From Lysobacteraceae bacterium (GTDB taxonomy: Bacteria > Pseudomonadota > Gammaproteobacteria > Xanthomonadales > Rhodanobacteraceae): a stretch of DNA of 64,000 nt. Shown here piece by piece: positions 51,994 through 59,877 of the stretch (the first letter of the stretch is position 1; each line of letters starts with the position of its first letter). The notes beneath the pieces were generated by a model. It was not told the DNA's origin and searched no databases. It was given only the letters and a program-made list of their open reading frames with translations. The position numbers and the translations under genes are program-made. The stretch is from assembly GCA_004143945.1 (NCBI GenBank), contig SEHB01000006.1, forward strand, positions 62,001-126,000, written 5' to 3'.

Positions 51994-52005
51994 TCCCCAT
52001 TCCCC
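51971..52005. repeat. Heptamer array B2 (CCCCATT units) at the DUF4105 start and corC end
   Basis: Perfect units at 51981, 51988 and 51995, with degenerate units CCCAACC and AATCCCC-like before. On the minus strand it reads GGGGAATGGGGAATG, so each unit carries a potential Shine-Dalgarno (GGGGA) and an ATG. It lies between the corC stop (52010) and the DUF4105 leader. Confidence 0.8.
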
Positions 52006-52009
52006 GCCG

Positions 52010-52855
52010 CTACGCCTCATGCACCCGCACCACGAATTGCGGCGGGCGACGCGGGTCGGGGCGCGCGGCGCGGAAACTGAAGCCTCCGATCGCGACTTCT
52101 TCGCCGAGCGCGGGGGCGTGGCCGAGTTCGCCCGCGACCATCGCGCCGACGGTCTCGTGGCGTTCGGCATCGAACTCGACGTCGAAGCGCTGGTTGAATT
52201 CGACCACCGAGGTCTGCGCGTTGACGAGGAAATCCCCATTCGCGGCGGGCTGGATCAGCGTGTGCTTGTCGTCGTCGTCGTCGTGCTCGTCGCCGATGTC
52301 GCCGACGATCTGCTCGAGCACGTCCTCGATCGTGATGAGCCCGGCGACGCCGCCGTACTCGTCGACGACGATCGCCATGTGGTTGCGCGAGAGGCGGAAC
52401 TCCTTGAGCAGGATGTTCAGGCGCTTGGACTCGGGGATCATCGTGACCGGGCGCAGCAGGTGGTCGATGCGTGCGACCGGCCTGCTTTCGACGAAACAGC
52501 GCAACAGGTCCTTGGCGAGCAGGATCCCGAGCACTTCGTCCTTGTTGTCGCCGGTATGGACCGGGAAGCGCGAATGGCCCGATTCGACCACCGCGGCGAG
52601 CGTGTGCGCGAGCGGCGCCTCGATCGGCAGCGATACCATCTGCGCACGTGGCACCATCACGTCGCCGACGGTGAGGTCGGCGACCTCGATCGCGCCCTCG
52701 ACCATCGACAGGGTGTCGTTCGACATCAGGCCATTGGCCTGCGCGTGTCGCAGTTCCTCGATGAGTTCCTCGCGGTTCTGCGGTTCGCCGGAAAGCGCTT
52801 GCGTGATCCGTTCGAACCACGTTCGCGCGGGGGTACTGGGAGGATCCTCGCTCAT
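52010..52855 (-). CDS. corC: CorC/YbeX family protein (CBS pair plus transporter-associated domain)
   Basis: A 281-residue cytoplasmic protein resembling E. coli YbeX: LIEELRHAQANGLMSNDTLSMVEG, then a CBS pair (VGDVMVPRAQMVSL...HSRFPVHTGDNKDEVLGILLAKDLL and AIVVDEYGGVAGLITIEDVLEQIVG), then the CorC_HlyC domain (about 200-280). The acidic GDEHDDDDDKH insert is notable. It has been linked to ribosome function and Mg2+ handling. Third in the ybeZ-(extra)-ybeY-corC run. ATG 52855 matches the YbeX N-terminus. Confidence 0.92.
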   Translation of the reverse strand: MSEDPPSTPARTWFERITQALSGEPQNREELIEELRHAQANGLMSNDTLSMVEGAIEVADLTVGDVMVPRAQMVSLPIEAPLAHTLAAVVESGHSRFPVHTGDNKDEVLGILLAKDLLRCFVESRPVARIDHLLRPVTMIPESKRLNILLKEFRLSRNHMAIVVDEYGGVAGLITIEDVLEQIVGDIGDEHDDDDDKHTLIQPAANGDFLVNAQTSVVEFNQRFDVEFDAERHETVGAMVAGELGHAPALGEEVAIGGFSFRAARPDPRRPPQFVVRVHEA

Positions 52856-52912
52856 CTGACGCTGGCGCATGCCCGGTGGGGCGGGGTCCGGAGTGTAGCA
52901 AAGAGACGGCCC

Positions 52913-53026
52913 AGGGCTGAGGGCGGAGTACTGGCGCGGATCTGTCCGGGTCAGCCCTGCCCTAAGCCTTCAGCCTTCAGCCTTAAGCCCTCAGCCCTCA
53001 GCCCTCAGCCCTCAGCCCTCAGCCCC
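52913..53026. repeat. Heptamer array A3 (AGCCCTC/AGCCTTC units) between ybeY and corC
   Basis: A short inverted piece AGGGCTGAGGGC (52914-52925) and a long run from 52951 to 53026 with TCAGCCC, AGCCTTC (x2), AGCCTTA and five AGCCCTC units. The ybeY stop (53012-53014) lies inside the run, so the repeat forms the 3' end of the gene. Confidence 0.85.
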
Positions 53027-53524
53027 GCGATACGGGTCGGCGATGCCGAATCCCGCGAGGATCCGCCGTTCGAGCGCCTCCATGCGCTCGGCCTCCGCAT
53101 CGTCCTCGTGGTCATGGCCGAGCAGGTGCAGCGCACCGTGGATGGCCAGGTGCGCGTAGTGGTCGCGCGGATCCTTGCCCTGTTCGCGCGCCTCGCGGGC
53201 GACCACCGGTGCGCAGATCACGAGATCGCCGAGCAGGCCGGATGCCTCGCCCGCCACGGGTTCGTACGGGAAGCTCAACACGTTGGTGGCGTAGTCGCGG
53301 GCACGGAACCGGCGGTTGTAGTCACGACCCGACTTTCCGTCGACGATGAGGATGTTGATTTCGCTCATGCCCTTGCGCCGGCGAAGCGCCGGGATCGCCT
53401 CGAGCCAGCGCTGGAACGAGCGCAGCATCGGCACGCCGCGGCGACCCGCTTCGTTGCGCACCCAGACGCACAGGCGCGGCGCCGCCGGGTCGGGCTTCGC
53501 GCCGGCGCGCGCACGGCTGGCCAA
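53012..53524 (-). CDS. ybeY: Endoribonuclease / rRNA maturation factor YbeY
   Basis: A 170-residue protein with the zinc signature HGALHLLGHDH and the conserved ATNVLSFPYEP and GDLVICAPVV. It acts in 16S rRNA 3'-end maturation and quality control. The start is unsure: the conserved first strand is RLCVWVRNEAG, which needs a TTG at 53524 or at 53536 (the latter overlapping the upstream stop as TTGA). Its last residues RGAEG and stop are written by the GAGGGCT heptamer array. An extra secreted-protein gene separates it from ybeZ. Confidence 0.88.
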   Translation of the reverse strand: MASRARAGAKPDPAAPRLCVWVRNEAGRRGVPMLRSFQRWLEAIPALRRRKGMSEINILIVDGKSGRDYNRRFRARDYATNVLSFPYEPVAGEASGLLGDLVICAPVVAREAREQGKDPRDHYAHLAIHGALHLLGHDHEDDAEAERMEALERRILAGFGIADPYRGAEG

Positions 53525-53532
53525 GACGCGGC

Positions 53533-54399
53533 TCAACGCTCGAATTCGTCGGCGAACACGGCGGCTTCGCAGCCGGTGGCGTGGAGGCTGACTTCGTCGC
53601 TGCCCGACTCGGGAACGCCGATCTCGCCGCTGGTTCGGCCAAAGTCGATGTCCGCAGGATTGGACAGCCCCTCGGCGAGCAACGTGAACGGGGTGTCCAT
53701 CGCGAACGGCGGCTCGAAGCGCGCGAGGCAGCCGCCCGCGACACCGCAGCCGCCCCACGCCGCGGCGACGATCGCGCCACGGCAATCCAGTGCGATGCCG
53801 TCGATGTTCGACAGGGTGGTTCCGATCAGGATTGCCGGAGCGGCATCGCTCCCCGCGGCGAACGAGAGGATCTTCGCGTTCGATCCCCACGTCGCGACGA
53901 GCACGCGTTGGCCGGCGCGGTCGAACACGAGGCCATTGGGCGTCGCGCTGCCGGTCGACAGCGGCGTGCCCGCAATGGGCGCAGCGAGGTCGGTGACATC
54001 GATGCGATGGATCTTCCTCGCGCTGAAGTCGCTGATGTAGACCGTGTGCGAGCCATCCGACGTGATGCCGTTGAGGAAGGTCGCACCCGCTATCGGGAAG
54101 TCGAGCACCGGCGCTGCGCTGTCGATGTCGAAGCCCTTGAGGCGCCCGTTGTCCAGCACGAACAGCGTTCCGCCGAGCAGCTCGATGCCGTACGGCGAAA
54201 CAGTCGCATCGGTGAACACGCCGAGCGTGCCGTCCGTCGCGCGCGAGAGGATCGGACCCCCGGTGTTGCCGACGAGGTGGCGATCGAGGCGCGCGTGGTA
54301 TTCGACGCTTTCCGGTCCGTCATAGGTCTGCGCCGTCGCCGCGCAGGTGGCGCACGCGAGCACGACGGCGAGCCGCCGCGACACGGCCACGCCGGTCAT
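53533..54399 (-). CDS. Secreted beta-propeller (SMP-30/NHL-like) protein with FADEFE tail, inserted between ybeZ and ybeY
   Basis: A 288-residue exported protein: signal peptide (about 1-24, ending TAQ), then repeating four-strand blades (GVFTDATVSPYGIELLGGTLFVLD, FLNGITSDGSHTVYISDFSARKIHRID, TPNGLVFDRAGQRVLVATWG, NIDGIALDCRGAIVAAAWG) like SMP-30/NHL propellers. It ends AAVFADEFER, a variant of the DGFE tail with Glu for Gly. Its ATG overlaps the ybeZ stop, so it has become part of a core ribosome-maturation operon. Function unknown. Confidence 0.78.
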   Translation of the reverse strand: MTGVAVSRRLAVVLACATCAATAQTYDGPESVEYHARLDRHLVGNTGGPILSRATDGTLGVFTDATVSPYGIELLGGTLFVLDNGRLKGFDIDSAAPVLDFPIAGATFLNGITSDGSHTVYISDFSARKIHRIDVTDLAAPIAGTPLSTGSATPNGLVFDRAGQRVLVATWGSNAKILSFAAGSDAAPAILIGTTLSNIDGIALDCRGAIVAAAWGGCGVAGGCLARFEPPFAMDTPFTLLAEGLSNPADIDFGRTSGEIGVPESGSDEVSLHATGCEAAVFADEFER

Positions 54400-55385
54400 G
54401 CCGATCCCTGCGCGTCGGCGGACTGCTGTTCGCGCGCCTCGTAGGCATGCACGATGCGCTGCACGAGCGGATGGCGCACGACGTCCTTCGCGGTGAAGAA
54501 CGTGAAGCTGACGCCGTCGACGTCCCGCAGCACCTCGGTCGCGTCGCGCAGGCCGGACTTCACGTGGCGCGGCAGGTCGGTCTGGGTCACGTCGCCGGTC
54601 ACGACCGCGACCGAGCCGAAGCCGATGCGCGTGAGGAACATCTTCATCTGCTCGATCGTGGTGTTCTGCGCCTCGTCGAGGATCACGAATGCATCGTTGA
54701 GCGTGCGCCCGCGCATGTAGGCGAGCGGCGCGATCTCGATCACGTTGCGCTCGATCAGCTTCATGACCTTCTCGATGCCGAGCATCTCGTAAAGCGCGTC
54801 GTAGAGCGGGCGCAGGTACGGATCGACCTTCTGCGTGAGGTCGCCCGGAAGGAAACCGAGCTTCTCGCCGGCTTCGACCGCGGGCCGCACGAGGATCAGG
54901 CGCTGCACGCGGCTGTCGTTGAGTGCATCGACCGCCATCGCGACCGCGAGCCAGGTCTTGCCGGTGCCGGCCGGGCCGATGCCGAAATTGATGTCGTGGC
55001 GCGCCATCGCGTGCAGGTAGCGCTGCTGGTTCGCGCCGCGGCCGCGCACGGTGCCGCGCTTGGTCTTGATCGCGATCTCGGGCGTGCCCTCGGTCGACTG
55101 CGCGACCACCGCGTCGACGCCGCTGCCGGCCAGGTGCAGGTTGACCTGGGCGCCGGTCAGGGCTTCGTCGGCGGTCGCCTCGTACAACTCGCGCAGCACG
55201 CGCTCGCCGAGTTTGACCGCGCGCGCGTCGCCGCTGACGCGGAACACGTTGCCGCGGTTGCCGATCTCGATGCCGAGGCGCAGTTCGATCTGGCGCAGGT
55301 GTTCGTCGAATGGACCCGCGAGGTTGGCGAGGCGCTCGCCATCGTCGGGTTCGAGGGTGAAGTCGTGGTGGGTGGCTTGGGTCAT
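54396..55385 (-). CDS. ybeZ: PhoH-like ATPase YbeZ
   Basis: A 329-residue P-loop NTPase. An N-terminal KH-like region (about 20-110) precedes GIGPAGTGKTWLA (Walker A), LILVRPAVEAGEKLGFLPG, AFVILDEAQNTT (Walker B) and VAVVTGDVTQTDLP. It works with YbeY in RNA processing. First gene of the ybeZ-extra-ybeY-corC run; in many relatives miaB lies just upstream, here 7.2 kb away. Confidence 0.94.
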   Translation of the reverse strand: MTQATHHDFTLEPDDGERLANLAGPFDEHLRQIELRLGIEIGNRGNVFRVSGDARAVKLGERVLRELYEATADEALTGAQVNLHLAGSGVDAVVAQSTEGTPEIAIKTKRGTVRGRGANQQRYLHAMARHDINFGIGPAGTGKTWLAVAMAVDALNDSRVQRLILVRPAVEAGEKLGFLPGDLTQKVDPYLRPLYDALYEMLGIEKVMKLIERNVIEIAPLAYMRGRTLNDAFVILDEAQNTTIEQMKMFLTRIGFGSVAVVTGDVTQTDLPRHVKSGLRDATEVLRDVDGVSFTFFTAKDVVRHPLVQRIVHAYEAREQQSADAQGSA

Positions 55386-55418
55386 AAAGCGAGAGTAGCG
55401 CGCGCGCTAGCAGCTCAC

Positions 55419-55424
55419 CAGTAC
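55419..55424 (+). promoter_or_regulatory. Possible -10 box TACAAT for the META/DUF4377 gene
   Basis: TACAAT sits in the 97-base region between ybeZ (minus) and the META gene (plus), about 59 bases before the likely start. No strong -35 was found. Confidence 0.35.
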
Positions 55425-55482
55425 AATGGCGCGCGCGGGTGGCGGCGCGCCCGTATCCGCGGCATCCATGAGGTTTCGATTC

Positions 55483-56382
55483 ATGTCAATGTCACAGAAT
55501 GCAGGCGCTCTCGCCATCAGCCTGTGGATGGGCGTCGCGCCCGCGCAAGGCGAGCAGCCCACGCACGATATGTCCACTCTCATGCGCTTCGAATGGACAC
55601 TGCGCGACGCGCGTTCTCATTCGGGTGAGCGGAAGAACGTATATTTTCCGCCAACAGGGAGGCCGCTCGTCTTGGTCTTCGAAACGCCCGGACATTTCTC
55701 GGTCGTCGGGGACTGCAACCGCTTCAGCGGCGGCTATGTACTATCAGATGGGGTGATGCGGAAGGATCCATCCCCGCAGTCCCTGAGGACTGCCACCGTG
55801 ATGGGTTGCGACTACGATCGTCTCGCGACCGACGCCGCCGCGATAAGCTTCTTCGATGCAGAGCCACGATATCGGATACGGGATGTGGAGGGAGTGCAAG
55901 GACTTCCACTGCTCGAGCTGGAAGCGGACTCGGGCGACCGTCTTGAATTCAGAGGCCGCCTGACATTGTCCGAACGGTTTGGAAGCAGTGGGCGGCACAT
56001 CCACCTCGAGGTGCAGCCCGCGTTCGTGCGCTGCCCGAGCAGTACGCAGCGTGGCTTTGAGTGCCTGCGTGTGCGCGAGGTGCACGAGCTACCTGCAGTC
56101 CCCGTTCCGGGCCGTGGGGACTTCGACTACAGCTTCGAGGCGCGAGAGGATTGGCATACGCTGCAGCAGGAAATCGAAGGGTTTGTGCCGAGAGGTCGTG
56201 TTCCGCTCGTAATCGGAGTGCGGTGTTTCGACCAGGAACTGGCCGTGCCAGGCCGGGCGACGGCTGGCTGTATTTTCGAGAGCGTCTTCGCGGGCGACGG
56301 ATGGATCGATGACTGGGCTTGGCGAAACAGCCATGCCGACTGGACGCCGACGTCGGTCAGCGTGATTGAACCCAAGAAGTAG
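55483..56382 (+). CDS. META domain plus DUF4377 protein
   Basis: A 299-residue probably exported protein: short hydrophobic leader, a META domain like HslJ (RFEWTLRDA, FETPGHFSVVGDCNRFSGGY, ATVMGCDYDRLATDAAAISFF; about 25-165) and a DUF4377 domain (IHLEVQPAFVRC, ECLRVREV, TLQQEIEGFVPRG). Such fusions occur in envelope stress-related proteins. Base use differs from its neighbours, with more AT and rarer codons (for example TATATTTTCC near 55642), suggesting recent arrival. ATG 55483 follows GAGG; ATG 55468 is an alternative. Confidence 0.75.
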   Translation: MSMSQNAGALAISLWMGVAPAQGEQPTHDMSTLMRFEWTLRDARSHSGERKNVYFPPTGRPLVLVFETPGHFSVVGDCNRFSGGYVLSDGVMRKDPSPQSLRTATVMGCDYDRLATDAAAISFFDAEPRYRIRDVEGVQGLPLLELEADSGDRLEFRGRLTLSERFGSSGRHIHLEVQPAFVRCPSSTQRGFECLRVREVHELPAVPVPGRGDFDYSFEAREDWHTLQQEIEGFVPRGRVPLVIGVRCFDQELAVPGRATAGCIFESVFAGDGWIDDWAWRNSHADWTPTSVSVIEPKK

Positions 56383-56490
56383 ATCGCGCGCCGCGGCTTG
56401 AGTAGCAATCGCGTGTGCGGGGGATCAAGTGGAGCACCCGATCGCGCACTGGCGCATCGCGATGGTCGCAAGCCATCTTCGATCGATAGA

Positions 56491-57927
56491 TTAAGCGCCT
56501 TCGAACCCATCCGCGAAGATCGCATCCCCCGCGAGTTCGTCCGCGCCGATGTCGTTCGGCCCTGTACGCGGCTGGCCATCGATGTCGTCGTTCACGTCGG
56601 CGCGCGTTTCGCCGGCGTCGATTGCCGGATTGACGGGCAGGAGATGACCGTCCGCCGCGAGCGGTAGCGGCGCTTCGAAGCTGTTGCCGTCGCTGGCGGT
56701 ATGGGCGCGCCATTGCGCGAGCGTGCCGCCGCCATCGATCGGGCTGCCCGGGCGCCGGTCGATGAATTCGCACGTACCTTGCGCGTCGTGGAAGGCGTTG
56801 TGGTCGCTGCCGGGCGAACCATCGAGGCCGGACAGCCCGCCGAGCTCGTCCGACCAGCGGACCGCGATGCAGGGCCGGCCGTCCTGCGCCACGAGATTGT
56901 TGCGGATCGTCGGGTTGACGTTGGCCGGTCGCAGCGCGTTGTCGTCCCAGTCCTGGAACGTGATGCCGAAATAGATCGCGGCGTGGCCGAGCGCCGAGGT
57001 GCCGATGATCGTGTTGTTCGCGACGACGACGTCGCGCGAGGCGTACAGGCCGATGCCGGAGTACGCGCCGCCGATCACGATGTTGTTGCGCACGATGCCG
57101 CGGACCGCTTCGTAATAGCCCGGGTTCTCGTCGAGATCGAAGTACTCGGGGCTGGTGTCGAAGCCGACGAGGATGCCGGCGAAGCCCGGATTCTCGATGC
57201 GATTGCGCTGCACGACGACATCGGCCGCTCCGCCCTTGAAGTAGACGCCGGTGGTCGCGGTGTCGTGGATCCAGTTGTCCTCGACGAGCATGCCCGAGCC
57301 GTTCACGTTGTCGATGCCTTCGGCGTTCTTGTCGTCGAGCGGCGTGCCGGGCGGGTAGATCGCGCCGGAGTTCCAGATCTCGCAGCGGCGGATCGTGGCG
57401 CGGTCGGAGTGCGGCGTGATCTTGATCGCGTCGCGTCCGGTGTCGTGGATCTTCGAATCCTCGATGATCACGTCGAGTGCACCGTGGCCGGATTCGTTCG
57501 CGCCCTGTTCCCAGTCCGTCTGCAGGAACACGCCGTAGTAGTAGCCGCCGCTGATCTCGAGGCGCGAGAGGCGCGAGCCCGACGCGCCCGGATCGACCTG
57601 CACCGCGACGGTGTCGATGTTGGAGATGTCGCAATGGATGTGTGCGAACTCGCCCGGATGCGAGCGCAGCGTCAGCGGCACGCGCAGTCGCACTTCGCAT
57701 TCTTCGTAGGTGTTGTTTCCGGCAGGCCCGCGCAAGGTCACGGTGTCGCCGGCCGCGACGATCGCGTTCGCCGGCGCCAGCACGTGGCCGAGCGTGCGGA
57801 ACGGTTGCGCGAGGCTGCCGGTGCCGGTTGCGTCGTTGCCCGTGGTCGAGACGAACCACTCGGTCGCGGCGGCGTCGTGGACGATCGTGAGCGTACCGGC
57901 GAGCAACAGCAGCGACAAGGTCTTCAT
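56491..57927 (-). CDS. Secreted right-handed beta-helix protein with C-terminal IFADGFEGA
   Basis: A 478-residue exported protein: signal peptide (about 1-21), then WFVSTTGNDATGTGSLAQPFRTLGHVL, the opening of PL9/DUF1565-type parallel beta-helices, and solenoid coils (GMLVEDNWIHDTATTGVYF, VVVQRNRIENPGFAGILVG, GIVRNNIVIGGAYSGIGLY, VVVANNTIIGTSALG). A choice between polysaccharide lyase and adhesin cannot be made. The tail AGDAIFADGFEGA carries the DGFE motif two residues from the end, after a low-complexity NPAIDAGETRADVNDD linker typical of these proteins. Confidence 0.82.
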   Translation of the reverse strand: MKTLSLLLLAGTLTIVHDAAATEWFVSTTGNDATGTGSLAQPFRTLGHVLAPANAIVAAGDTVTLRGPAGNNTYEECEVRLRVPLTLRSHPGEFAHIHCDISNIDTVAVQVDPGASGSRLSRLEISGGYYYGVFLQTDWEQGANESGHGALDVIIEDSKIHDTGRDAIKITPHSDRATIRRCEIWNSGAIYPPGTPLDDKNAEGIDNVNGSGMLVEDNWIHDTATTGVYFKGGAADVVVQRNRIENPGFAGILVGFDTSPEYFDLDENPGYYEAVRGIVRNNIVIGGAYSGIGLYASRDVVVANNTIIGTSALGHAAIYFGITFQDWDDNALRPANVNPTIRNNLVAQDGRPCIAVRWSDELGGLSGLDGSPGSDHNAFHDAQGTCEFIDRRPGSPIDGGGTLAQWRAHTASDGNSFEAPLPLAADGHLLPVNPAIDAGETRADVNDDIDGQPRTGPNDIGADELAGDAIFADGFEGA

Positions 57928-58080
57928 TGCGCGGATTTCCGGAAGGGGAGACATGGACAGCACGTGACCCGGCGCGTGCGCGGGCCATCGAGGTATCGCA
58001 TGGCCGCTGGCTGGGTGTCTGCGAAGCGCGTCGCGCGCATGCGGCGCCGGCGCCTCGAGGGAGCAGCTCGAGCTTGCAAC

Positions 58081-58098
58081 TAATTAAGCGATCAATTA
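58081..58098. promoter_or_regulatory. AT-rich palindrome TAATTAAGCGATCAATTA, likely TetR operator
   Basis: TAATT and AATTA arms with a GCGATC core, in a very AT-rich patch ending 10 bases before the TetR start codon. Position and symmetry fit autoregulation of the TetR-exporter operon; the divergent beta-helix gene starts 154 bases away. Confidence 0.55.
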
Positions 58099-58108
58099 AA
58101 TTGCGCCC

Positions 58109-58903
58109 ATGGAACGCAGACCGCCCCGATCCGCCGCTTCGCGCACGCGCACTGGCAGCGCCGCGCGGAAGCCGGCGTCCCGCGCCAGCGCCTCGCGCGC
58201 TCCGGCGCCCGCCCGCAAGTCGCCCGTCGCAAAGCCATCCGGCCGGGCGGGCGCGAAGCGCAGTTCGAATCGCGTCGACCCGCGTTCGCCGGGTCGGCCC
58301 GCCGCGGGTTCCGGATTGCGCACCGAACTGCTCGATGCCGCGATCGCCTGCTTCACGCGCACTGGCATCGCGGCGACACCGCTGCGCGCGGTCGCGACGA
58401 CCGCGTGCGTGACGCCCGCGCTCGTGCATTACTACTTCGGCGACAAGGCAACGCTCGTGCAGGCACTCGTCGAGGAGCGCCTGCTGCCCGCGCTCGCGCC
58501 ATTGCGCCAGCGCATGGCCGGCGTCGGTGACGACCCCGCCGCGCTGATCGCGGCCTTCGCGCACGGCGTGGCCGACGCGGTGGCTGCATCGCCGTGGTTG
58601 CCCGCGCTGTGGGTGCGCGAGGTGCTGTGCGAGGGCGGCGGCCTGCGCGAGATCCTGTTCGACCGGCTGGTGCCCGAGATGCCGCAGACGATGGCCGCGC
58701 GCTTCGCGGCCGCGCAGGCGGCCGGTCGCCTGAATCCCGATCTGGATCCACGGCTGCTCGTGGTCTCGCTGATCGGCCTCACGCTGTTCCCGGCTGCCGG
58801 CGCGCCGATCTGGCGCCGGTTGTTCGATGCGGGCGATCTCGACGGTGATGCGCTCGCCCGCCATGCGATCGCATTGCTCGACCGTGGCGTCGGTGCGGAC
58901 TGA
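58109..58903 (+). CDS. TetR-family transcriptional regulator
   Basis: A 264-residue regulator. The first 65 residues are a basic Arg/Ala/Pro/Ser low-complexity extension; the helix-turn-helix (about 70-115) is RTELLDAAIACFTRTGIAATPLRAVATTACVTPALVHYYFGDKATLVQALVEE. The ligand domain follows. It begins an operon with an HlyD-like lipoprotein, an ABC ATPase and an ABC-2 permease, resembling the CecR (YbiH)-ybhGFSR system of E. coli, where the regulator controls antibiotic-linked export. Confidence 0.87.
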   Translation: MERRPPRSAASRTRTGSAARKPASRASASRAPAPARKSPVAKPSGRAGAKRSSNRVDPRSPGRPAAGSGLRTELLDAAIACFTRTGIAATPLRAVATTACVTPALVHYYFGDKATLVQALVEERLLPALAPLRQRMAGVGDDPAALIAAFAHGVADAVAASPWLPALWVREVLCEGGGLREILFDRLVPEMPQTMAARFAAAQAAGRLNPDLDPRLLVVSLIGLTLFPAAGAPIWRRLFDAGDLDGDALARHAIALLDRGVGAD

Positions 58904-58917
58904 CCCTGGAGGATCCG

Positions 58918-59877
58918 ATGCAACCGCTGCGCAGCCTCGCTCCGTTGCTTGCCCTGGTCCTCGTCGGCGGTTGCTCGACCGAGGTTCCGCAGGCACTCGG
59001 CACGCTCGAGTTCGACCGCATCACCCTGCCGGCGCCCGCGGCCGAACGCATCGTCGAGATCGACGTGCGCGAGGGCGAGGTCGTGGTCGAGGGCCAGCGG
59101 CTGCTGCAACTGGACACGACGCGCACGCAGGCGCAACTCGCGGCCCTGGTCGCCGAAGCCGAACGCGCGCGTGACCGCCTGTCCGAGTTGCAGGCCGGCC
59201 CTCGCAGCGAGGCCATCGCGGCGGCGCGCGCCAACCTTGCCGCCAACGAGGCGCGCGCGCGCGAGGCCACTGCGTACTACGAGCGCCTGCTGCCGCTGAA
59301 GGACAAGGCGCATGTCGCCGCAGCCGACCTCGATCGCGCGCGCGCAGCGATGCGCAGCGCGGCTGCGCAGGCCAGTGCGACGCGCGCCGCACTCGATGAA
59401 CTGCTGCACGGCACGCGCGCCGAGCAGTTGCGCCAGGCCGAGGCATCGCTCGCTGCGGCCGAGGCGCAGGCCGATGCGCAGCGCGTGCTGCTCGGCAAGC
59501 TTGCGCTGGTCGCGCCGCGCGCGGCGCGCGTGGACAGCCTGCCGTACCGGCTCGGCGACCAGGCGCCGCCCGGCGCACCGCTCGCGATCCTGCTCGCGGG
59601 GGACACGCCGTACGCACGCATCTACGTGCCCGAAGCGCTGCGCGAGCAGGTCAAGGTCGGCGATCCGCTCAAGGTGTTCGTCGGCACGCGCGCGCAGGCG
59701 TACGAGGGCAGGTTGCGCATGATCCGCAGCGAGCCCGTGTTCACGCCGTACTACGCGCTGATCGGCGCGGATGTCGCGCGCCTGAGTTGGCTCGCCGAAG
59801 TCGAACTCGGAGCGGACGCCGCCGAGCTGCCCGCCGGGATGCCGGTGCGGATCGAGTTCGCCGGCGCGACGCGATGA
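58918..59877 (+). CDS. HlyD-like periplasmic adaptor lipoprotein of an ABC exporter
   Basis: A 319-residue protein. It has a signal peptide with lipobox LVGGC (Cys19), lipoyl-like halves (IVEIDVREGEVVVEGQRLLQLDT; APRAARVDSLPYRLGDQAPPG), a long coiled-coil hairpin (about 70-190, ARDRLSELQAG...QLRQAEASLAAAEAQA) and a beta-barrel domain. It joins the ABC pump to an outer membrane channel. Equivalent to YbhG. GGAGG lies 8 bases before the ATG. It overlaps the ATPase gene by 4 bases. Confidence 0.88.
   Translation: MQPLRSLAPLLALVLVGGCSTEVPQALGTLEFDRITLPAPAAERIVEIDVREGEVVVEGQRLLQLDTTRTQAQLAALVAEAERARDRLSELQAGPRSEAIAAARANLAANEARAREATAYYERLLPLKDKAHVAAADLDRARAAMRSAAAQASATRAALDELLHGTRAEQLRQAEASLAAAEAQADAQRVLLGKLALVAPRAARVDSLPYRLGDQAPPGAPLAILLAGDTPYARIYVPEALREQVKVGDPLKVFVGTRAQAYEGRLRMIRSEPVFTPYYALIGADVARLSWLAEVELGADAAELPAGMPVRIEFAGATR

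Noticed and set aside
52951-53026. Heptamer runs as a CRISPR array
   Set aside because: Units are 7 bases with no spacers, and there are no cas genes.
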